A DNA stretch of 6,345 nt from Phycisphaerales bacterium (lineage in GTDB: Bacteria > Planctomycetota > Phycisphaerae > Phycisphaerales > SM1A02). Positions 1 to 4,333 of this stretch are shown here, in pieces. Within the stretch, counting starts at the first letter, position 1; each line of letters opens with the position of its first letter. Made by a program: the position numbers and the translations under genes. The stretch covers positions 1-6,345 of the forward strand of contig JAKVBR010000101.1 in the NCBI GenBank assembly GCA_022447165.1. The letters run 5' to 3'. The notes below the pieces were generated by a model that worked only from the letters and a program-made list of their open reading frames with translations, did not search any database and had not been told where the DNA came from.

Positions 1-1100
1 ATGATATTGCAAAGCCCTTCGAGTAAGTCTTCTATGTTCGTTGCTTCTATGCTGACTTCCATTCGACCTGCTTCAATCTTCGCAAGATCAAGAAGTTCAT
101 TAATCATGCCAAGCAGTGAATGGCCACTTGTGAGAATGTTTTTGAGATACCGGAGTCGCTTTGCTTTTCCTTCCTCATCATCAATTGGCATGCTCTCAAG
201 AAGTTCAGCAAAACCAATGATTGAGTTCAACGGCGTTCGGAGTTCATGACTCACATTTGCAAGAAACTCATTTTTTAATCGACCCGATTCAAACAGGCCA
301 ACATTGACCTCAGCAAGCTCTTCAACTTTGAGATCGAGTGATTCATTAATTTTCTCAAGCGCTTTTTGGTCCTGCTCCATTCGGTTGAGCATTTCATTAA
401 ACGCAACCGCAAGTTCTTCAAACTCATCCCCTGTCTCGACCGTCGAGCGCGCTGTCAAATCGCCTTGCTGAACTCGCTCTGAGACTCTTCTGAGTTTTCT
501 AACTGGTGAGAAAATAAGACGCTTCAGCAAGAAGAAGAATAACAGTGCTGCAAGCATGCTTGCAATGACTCCAGAAATGATGATCCATGTCCGGCTGAGT
601 CCGAGTTGGTCACGAGCAAATGTCGTATTCCGGCGAACAACGAGCATCGCTTCGGTTGGGTTTGATAGCGATGGGTCTAGGATGCCAGAACCAAAATCAG
701 TCACACCACTTCTTCTTATTGATGCTATTTCAGCTTTTGTAATCGCCCGAGCATACAAAAAGAAATTATGCTCATCTCGGTCATAGCCATCATAAAACTC
801 ATTCGATTGCGTGTCTTCATTGAGGAAAAACTCTTTCGCTCTTTCAACAAATGAATCGCCATTGCCAATCTCATCAACCCACACTAAATCGATGCGTACG
901 CCTTCATCTTCAAAGCCGTCTGACTCAAACATAGAGTTCAGCCACAAATCAGCAAGTTGTCTCGCAACTTCAAGTTGATAATCTTGAACGAGCGCAGATG
1001 AACGCTGCCATGGAACAGACAGTGTCCCCGCAATAATGAGCACAATGGCTGCGCCAAAAATTGCTAGACACTTGTTTACTAAACTGACGCGCGTTTTCAT
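1..1100 (-). CDS. Membrane sensor histidine kinase, C-terminal part beyond the left edge
   Basis: Sensor kinase of a two-component system, expected to autophosphorylate on histidine and pass phosphate to a response regulator not present here. The minus frame is open for 366 codons and runs off the left edge. In order: a short basic N-terminus, TM1 at about residues 7-29, a predicted extracytoplasmic region of about 140 residues (30-170) that I do not recognise, TM2 at about 171-193, a HAMP linker at about 191-245 (SPVRKL, then GDEFEEL and FNEML), a short coiled coil, and a HisKA domain. The H-box reads NVSHELRTPLNSIIGF with phospho-acceptor His285, followed by NELLDLAKIEAGRME, typical of class I kinases. 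The ATPase domain (N, G1 and G2 boxes) must lie outside the window. The ATG at 1100 gives a clean first TM segment; an in-frame GTG at 1109 is an alternative. Neither has a clear Shine-Dalgarno. The start lies 22 bases after the zinc-protein gene. Confidence 0.93.
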   Translation of the reverse strand, partial: MKTRVSLVNKCLAIFGAAIVLIIAGTLSVPWQRSSALVQDYQLEVARQLADLWLNSMFESDGFEDEGVRIDLVWVDEIGNGDSFVERAKEFFLNEDTQSNEFYDGYDRDEHNFFLYARAITKAEIASIRRSGVTDFGSGILDPSLSNPTEAMLVVRRNTTFARDQLGLSRTWIIISGVIASMLAALLFFFLLKRLIFSPVRKLRRVSERVQQGDLTARSTVETGDEFEELAVAFNEMLNRMEQDQKALEKINESLDLKVEELAEVNVGLFESGRLKNEFLANVSHELRTPLNSIIGFAELLESMPIDDEEGKAKRLRYLKNILTSGHSLLGMINELLDLAKIEAGRMEVSIEATNIEDLLEGLCNI

Positions 1101-1112
1101 ACCGTTCACAAG

Positions 1113-1126
1113 ATAACGACTGTTAT
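1113..1126. repeat. Small inverted repeat at the zinc-protein/kinase junction
   Basis: ATAAC-GACT-GTTAT is a 5-base perfect inverted repeat with a 4-base loop. It covers the stop codon of the zinc-protein gene and the start of the 22-base gap before the kinase. It lacks a T-run, so it is not a convincing terminator. It could be a weak mRNA hairpin or chance. Confidence 0.2.
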
Positions 1127-1467
1127 GTCTCGCTTGGTTTAGTCCAAGCCCAATGTTTTGATTTATTCAGTGCTCCGGAGGCCTGTTTAACACATCGAAC
1201 ACAGATTGTTGCAATGGGCTCATATGCGCCCTGCCAACCATTTTCATCTCGATGCTCTAAGCACATTCTGCATTGGTCTTCGGTTTCAACTTTATCTTTT
1301 TGATTGACCGCCAACTCATAAGCAACGGTCAAACATTTTCCACAGATGATACTTCCTTGGTGACCTTCCACGCATGGCGTGTCGTTTGCCCATGCAGGCG
1401 TTCCGCAGAAATCACAGAGGATATCATCCGGCGTTACATTGTCGGGATTCATTCCTTTTCGATGCAT
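1123..1467 (-). CDS. Small protein with two C4 zinc-site candidates, function unknown
   Basis: A 114-residue soluble protein that I cannot name. It has four CxxC pairs: C18/C21, C42/C45, C66/C69 and C89/C92. Spacing suggests two zinc sites, each built from two pairs about 20 residues apart. The first half (CDFCG, then IICGKCL and a helix) resembles the C4 zinc-binding domain at the N-terminus of ClpX; the second half (CRMC, then ICVRCV) repeats the plan. No AAA+ domain follows, so it is not ClpX. An adaptor or nucleic-acid/protein-binding role is a guess. The start at 1467 is preferred because AAAGGA lies 7 bases upstream. This makes a 19-base overlap with the end of trmB. A second ATG at 1452 overlaps the trmB stop as ATGA but has no properly spaced ribosome site. 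No signal peptide or membrane segment is visible. Confidence 0.8.
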   Translation of the reverse strand: MHRKGMNPDNVTPDDILCDFCGTPAWANDTPCVEGHQGSIICGKCLTVAYELAVNQKDKVETEDQCRMCLEHRDENGWQGAYEPIATICVRCVKQASGALNKSKHWAWTKPSET

Positions 1468-2123
1468 GTGTCAATCCTTTGCAAAGTCGTCGCGTAAAAT
1501 GGACGGGCCTCTCTTTTATACTTGCGTTCGAAGTTTGAGCCAACAAGTTCATGTTCATCTGCAGAAGCAACAGGCGTAAACGGTTTCATTGCAAACAAAT
1601 GATTGTTTCTTTCAAAGTGTTCTAGATCCCATTCCCAAAGTGATTCGTGGTCAGTGACGATGTGAACAAGTCCACCATCTTTTAGTACGCGGTGGAACTC
1701 AGCAAGAGTAGCGTCTTGAATGACGCGGCGTTTGTGGTGCCTCTTCTTTGGCCATGGATCACTGAAATAGAGATGGATGACATCCGCAACCGAACTGACA
1801 CACCAGTGTTTTAAAAACTCCGTTGCATCACCATTCATGATTTTGATGTTGGTGGCGTGGTGTCTACGGATTCGGTCTGCTGCGTAACGGTAAAACTCTT
1901 GAGCCCATTCAAATCCAAGATAGTTTGTCTCGGAGTGAATTGTGCCTTCTTGGATGAGGAACGTTCCTTTGCCTGAACCAATTTCAATATGGAATGGCAA
2001 TGCTTGATCAACAAACCACTGTCTTGGGTCGATGCGTCCTTCTTCTGGTGAAGGCAACGTATGTTGATTGATGCCAACATCACCAACATCAAGGGTTTTG
2101 CCGCGTGAGAGTCCAAAACTCAT
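1449..2123 (-). CDS. trmB: tRNA (guanine-N7-)-methyltransferase
   Basis: Class I SAM-dependent methyltransferase making m7G at position 46 of the tRNA variable loop, in the cytoplasm. It is 224 residues, normal for bacterial TrmB. Visible signatures: SAM-binding motif I EIGSGKG (47-53), the acidic end of strand 2 (GFEWA, 70-74), NGDA (97-100), and the family hallmark FSDPWPKKRHHKRR (120-133), where the DPWPKxRHxKRR block carries the catalytic and tRNA-binding residues. The conserved C-terminal region ELVGSNFERKYKREARPFY is present, here with Ser in the usual T/SxFE context. The ATG at 2123 overlaps the stop of the upstream PQQ-blade gene as ATGA, with GGGGTG 5 bases upstream as a possible weak ribosome site; both point to coupled translation. 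Its own 3' end overlaps the zinc-protein gene. All key motifs are intact, so it is expected to be active. Confidence 0.97.
   Translation of the reverse strand: MSFGLSRGKTLDVGDVGINQHTLPSPEEGRIDPRQWFVDQALPFHIEIGSGKGTFLIQEGTIHSETNYLGFEWAQEFYRYAADRIRRHHATNIKIMNGDATEFLKHWCVSSVADVIHLYFSDPWPKKRHHKRRVIQDATLAEFHRVLKDGGLVHIVTDHESLWEWDLEHFERNNHLFAMKPFTPVASADEHELVGSNFERKYKREARPFYATTLQRIDTCIEKE
1475..1480 (-). promoter_or_regulatory. Shine-Dalgarno for the zinc-protein gene
   Basis: AAAGGA on the minus strand, 7 bases before the ATG at 1467 and inside the 3' end of trmB. It decides between the ATG at 1467 and the later ATG at 1452, and supports independent re-initiation on a polycistronic message. Confidence 0.6.
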
Positions 2124-2482
2124 GTATGCACCCCAGTAATCGTTGATTGCGATGCCGCCGCTGCATCTGCTGCGAGTTTTGCATGTGCTGGCATCTGTGA
2201 AGAACTGCCTCTCAGGGATGCTAGGTTTGGCGTACGCGTCCCCTTGCCTTTGAGTTCGTTAAACCAAACTTGGCTACCGGTTGTTGGTTCTAGACAATAG
2301 GTGTAGCCCTGAACCGAAACAATAATCCGATCGCCATCGACTAAGATTGCTGGGAAACCACTGCCCTGGGGCGCTTTCCAATCCCAGACAATGTCGCCTG
2401 TGTAACGATCAAGCGCAATGACTTGTTTGTTGAATCCTACAAACACCAAATCGCCGAGTGTCACTTCACTCTTCAGTGACAT
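2120..2482 (-). CDS. Small PQQ-like beta-propeller-blade protein, function unknown
   Basis: A 120-residue protein with about two PQQ-type blade repeats. One covers residues 12-37 (LVFVGFNKQVIALDRYTG, then IVWDW). The second covers about 50-75 (RIIVSVQGYTYCLEPTTG, then QVWFN). The pattern 'ALDRxTGxxVW' is the usual blade signature of BamB-like and quinoprotein propellers, which need 6-8 blades; this protein has far too few to close a ring. The tail (91-120) is Ser/Ala-rich and low in complexity. No signal peptide is seen, unlike most PQQ-propeller proteins. The ATG at 2482 overlaps the hydrolase end by 17 bases and has no clear ribosome site; an in-frame GTG at 2464, just after the hydrolase stop, is an alternative. 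The stop overlaps the trmB start as ATGA. It could be an oligomerising blade protein or a remnant of a larger gene. Similar short proteins occur, as I recall, in Planctomycetota. Confidence 0.8.
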   Translation of the reverse strand: MSLKSEVTLGDLVFVGFNKQVIALDRYTGDIVWDWKAPQGSGFPAILVDGDRIIVSVQGYTYCLEPTTGSQVWFNELKGKGTRTPNLASLRGSSSQMPAHAKLAADAAAASQSTITGVHT

Positions 2483-3932
2483 CTTGAATCCAATCGGTCA
2501 TTACAGTCAGCGCTGACTCATCGAATGTTGTTTCAATGGAGTAGTACTCATCTGGGGCACCAGTTTCTGCTGGCTGAAACAAATGGTTCAGCCCCTCAAA
2601 TTCAATCACAGTGACATCACGCATCGCGTTGTTCATGACTCCTTCGATGAGGGATAAGTTTTCACTGCATGGAACTTGCAAATCGAGTGTTCCATTCATT
2701 GCGAGAACTGGGCACTCAACTTGGGCAAGTGTTATGAGGGGTTCATGGGCGAGGAAGTAGCGAAGCCAAGGCGAAGTCATCTCTGCAAGAACCGCCGCTC
2801 TGTCTTCGTCGGAAAACTCTTCGAGTGGTTGTCCATTCTGCTCTCCAGCAATTTGTAGAAGTTCGTCGATGTGTTCACTGAGTTCTTCATCACTTGCACC
2901 TTGAACAACTAGTTCAAACACGTTGAGTGATGCATTCACTTGTCGTTCGATGAGTTCTTCCGAAGAACCACTTGCTCTTAAGATCAGCGCTTGTTGAAGA
3001 GGGAGCAACTCAACACCTGGCATTCCTGGTCCAGCAAGCATGACGATGAATGCAATGTCTTGATCTTCTACTGCAACCATCGGAGCGATAAGCCCGCCTT
3101 CACTGTGTCCAATCAGCCCAACCCGCCGGTCATCAATCTCAGGGTGCATTTTCGCTGCTGCTACCATGACTTCTGTGTCTTCTGCATTGGTGGCTGTTGT
3201 AATGAATGCAAGGTCTTGTGGCCTTTTCATCTCGGAACCACCGACGCCTCTATCGTCGTACCTGAGCACTGCGATGCCATTGCGTGTGAGCCAATCTGCG
3301 ATAACTAAGAATGGTTTATGCCCAAAGACGGATTCGTCTCTGTCTTGTTGACCTGATCCTGAAATGAGAATAGCACAAGGGAATGGGCCTTCACCCTTAG
3401 GGACAGTAAGCGTGCCTGCAAGAACGTGCGTCTCATCAGGATGCATTGAGACGATTTCTCGTGTTTCGTATGGATACGGCTCATGAGGAAGTTGAGGCCG
3501 ATTTACTTCAGGCTTTGCATCAACCTTTTCAAGTTTAATTGTTGTTTCGAAAGCACCTTGCTGCATTTCAGCAACAAGTTGGTCCCTGCCATCGAAGTTT
3601 GGGATTGTAAACTTCAACCCTGCTTCTTCGAGGGATGCAATGAGTTCGCCATCTTTCCCAAATGTTGTATTGAGTGGAGCATCCTGAACCATTTGTTCAG
3701 GAATCGTCATCAATGTTTGCAGGCCATCTTCTTGATCCACAAATGTGAATGTAATTTCTAAACCTCCCATTCCAGGAATCTGAATCTCACCTGTGTAGAT
3801 CGCTGTATCTTGCGATTCATTTGTTGGTGTTGGAATTGAAATTGTTTGTGCTACTGATAAAGCACTTACGCAAATTGTGCATGTAAAAAACAGAAGCAAT
3901 ACTGATGTGATGCTTCGCTTAACTTTATTCAT
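2466..3932 (-). CDS. Secreted alpha/beta hydrolase (esterase/peptidase-like)
   Basis: Exported serine hydrolase of 488 residues; substrate unknown, an ester or acyl bond being most likely. Residues 1-29 form a signal peptide (MNKVKR, a hydrophobic stretch, cleavage likely after SVA). Residues about 45-140 are an N-terminal beta-rich domain that often precedes this hydrolase type. The catalytic domain follows: oxyanion-side SGSGQQDRDES (191-201), RYDDRGVGGS (224-233), nucleophile elbow GHSEGG with Ser277, acid Asp417 (NGTLDLQV) and His450 (GLNHLF). A cap of about 90 acidic, helical residues (310-400) sits between Ser and Asp. The ATG at 3932 is chosen over an in-frame TTG at 3950 because GAGGA lies 6 bases upstream, the TTG would overlap the rsfS stop, and the signal peptide then has a normal N-terminus. 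It begins 14 bases after rsfS. The triad is intact, so it is probably active in the periplasm. Confidence 0.92.
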   Translation of the reverse strand: MNKVKRSITSVLLLFFTCTICVSALSVAQTISIPTPTNESQDTAIYTGEIQIPGMGGLEITFTFVDQEDGLQTLMTIPEQMVQDAPLNTTFGKDGELIASLEEAGLKFTIPNFDGRDQLVAEMQQGAFETTIKLEKVDAKPEVNRPQLPHEPYPYETREIVSMHPDETHVLAGTLTVPKGEGPFPCAILISGSGQQDRDESVFGHKPFLVIADWLTRNGIAVLRYDDRGVGGSEMKRPQDLAFITTATNAEDTEVMVAAAKMHPEIDDRRVGLIGHSEGGLIAPMVAVEDQDIAFIVMLAGPGMPGVELLPLQQALILRASGSSEELIERQVNASLNVFELVVQGASDEELSEHIDELLQIAGEQNGQPLEEFSDEDRAAVLAEMTSPWLRYFLAHEPLITLAQVECPVLAMNGTLDLQVPCSENLSLIEGVMNNAMRDVTVIEFEGLNHLFQPAETGAPDEYYSIETTFDESALTVMTDWIQDVTEE

Positions 3933-3938
3933 TGCGTT

Positions 3939-3943
3939 TCCTC
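3939..3943 (-). promoter_or_regulatory. Shine-Dalgarno for the hydrolase gene
   Basis: GAGGA, within AGAGAGGA on the minus strand, lies 6 bases before the ATG at 3932. It fixes the start at that ATG and not at the in-frame TTG at 3950, and is the clearest ribosome site in the window. Confidence 0.7.
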
Positions 3944-3946
3944 TCT

Positions 3947-4333
3947 TCAAGAAGATGACGGGTCAGGTAGGTCGACGACCTTCGCTTCTGCCCATAAATC
4001 TTCTAAATCATAATATGCTCTGCGTTGTGGTTCAAACAGGTGAACAACAACGGAGATAAAGTCAACCACTATCCACGTTGCAGAAGTGTCAATGCTCGTT
4101 CTGAAAGCAGGAAAATCCTTTTCCTTGCCGAGCGTGCCAATCTCATCTGCAACTGATTTCATCTGCCGATCTGAGGTGCCTGTTGCAATAAGCACAAAAT
4201 CACAAACTTGGCTTAAGCCTGTGACATCTAAAAGCATGACATCTTCACAATGCCTGTCTTTTAATAAACGCCCCGCTTCAGCAGCAAATGCTGCTGAAGC
4301 GGGCGTTGAAATTTCAGAATGAGATTTTGCCAT
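3947..4333 (-). CDS. rsfS: Ribosome silencing factor RsfS (DUF143 family)
   Basis: RsfS binds ribosomal protein uL14 on the 50S subunit and blocks joining with 30S, lowering translation under nutrient limitation. The 128-residue product carries the family pattern throughout: EDVMLLDVTGLS (30-41), CDFVLIATGTSDRQMKSVADEI (44-65), then WIVVDFISVVVHLFEP (87-102) and RAYYDLEDLWAEA (105-117). Length is normal, with a short polar tail. The ATG at 4333 directly follows the hppA stop (TAAATG), with no recognisable Shine-Dalgarno, so ribosomes finishing hppA may re-initiate here. The conserved first helix (AFAAEAGRLLKD) needs this start or one near it, and the next Met (33) is inside the conserved core. 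Codons 9-23 also form a strong hairpin, described separately. Association with hppA is not the usual nadD/rsfS arrangement. Confidence 0.93.
   Translation of the reverse strand: MAKSHSEISTPASAAFAAEAGRLLKDRHCEDVMLLDVTGLSQVCDFVLIATGTSDRQMKSVADEIGTLGKEKDFPAFRTSIDTSATWIVVDFISVVVHLFEPQRRAYYDLEDLWAEAKVVDLPDPSSS
4262..4307 (-). terminator. Terminator-like hairpin inside the start of rsfS
   Basis: Perfect 15-base arms (4272-4286 and 4289-4303) flank two bases. The stem extends four more pairs (4267-4270 with 4304-4307) across a one-base bulge at 4271. With a relaxed ATTT loop this leaves about 18 pairs, and 10 of the 15 core pairs are G/C. On the minus strand the stem is followed by TTTATT, a modest T-tract, so it resembles an intrinsic terminator about 30 bases past the hppA stop. 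The plus-strand exit is GAAATTT, less terminator-like. It lies within codons 9-23 of rsfS, so it would be an attenuator and not a full stop if the block is one transcript. Whether it works is inference. Confidence 0.45.

Noticed and set aside
1..249. Plus-strand open frame of 82 codons at the left edge
   Set aside because: It is antisense to the HisKA region of the kinase, whose H-box is unmistakable on the minus strand; the plus frame is only Ser-rich shadow.
549..564. Perfect 16-base palindrome TGCAAGCATGCTTGCA in the kinase TM2 coding region
   Set aside because: It is intragenic and encodes an ordinary Ala-Ser-Met-Leu-Ala segment. One such palindrome in several kilobases is not far from chance, and there is no second copy or promoter nearby to make it an operator.
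2991..3308. Plus-strand open frame of 105 codons with many Cys and His
   Set aside because: It lies antisense to the catalytic core of the hydrolase. The Cys-rich look comes from reverse reading and has no ordered CxxC pattern.
3933..3950. TTG at 3950 as the hydrolase start
   Set aside because: It would overlap the rsfS stop, has no suitably spaced ribosome site, and adds residues in front of a well-formed signal peptide; the ATG at 3932 has a good Shine-Dalgarno.
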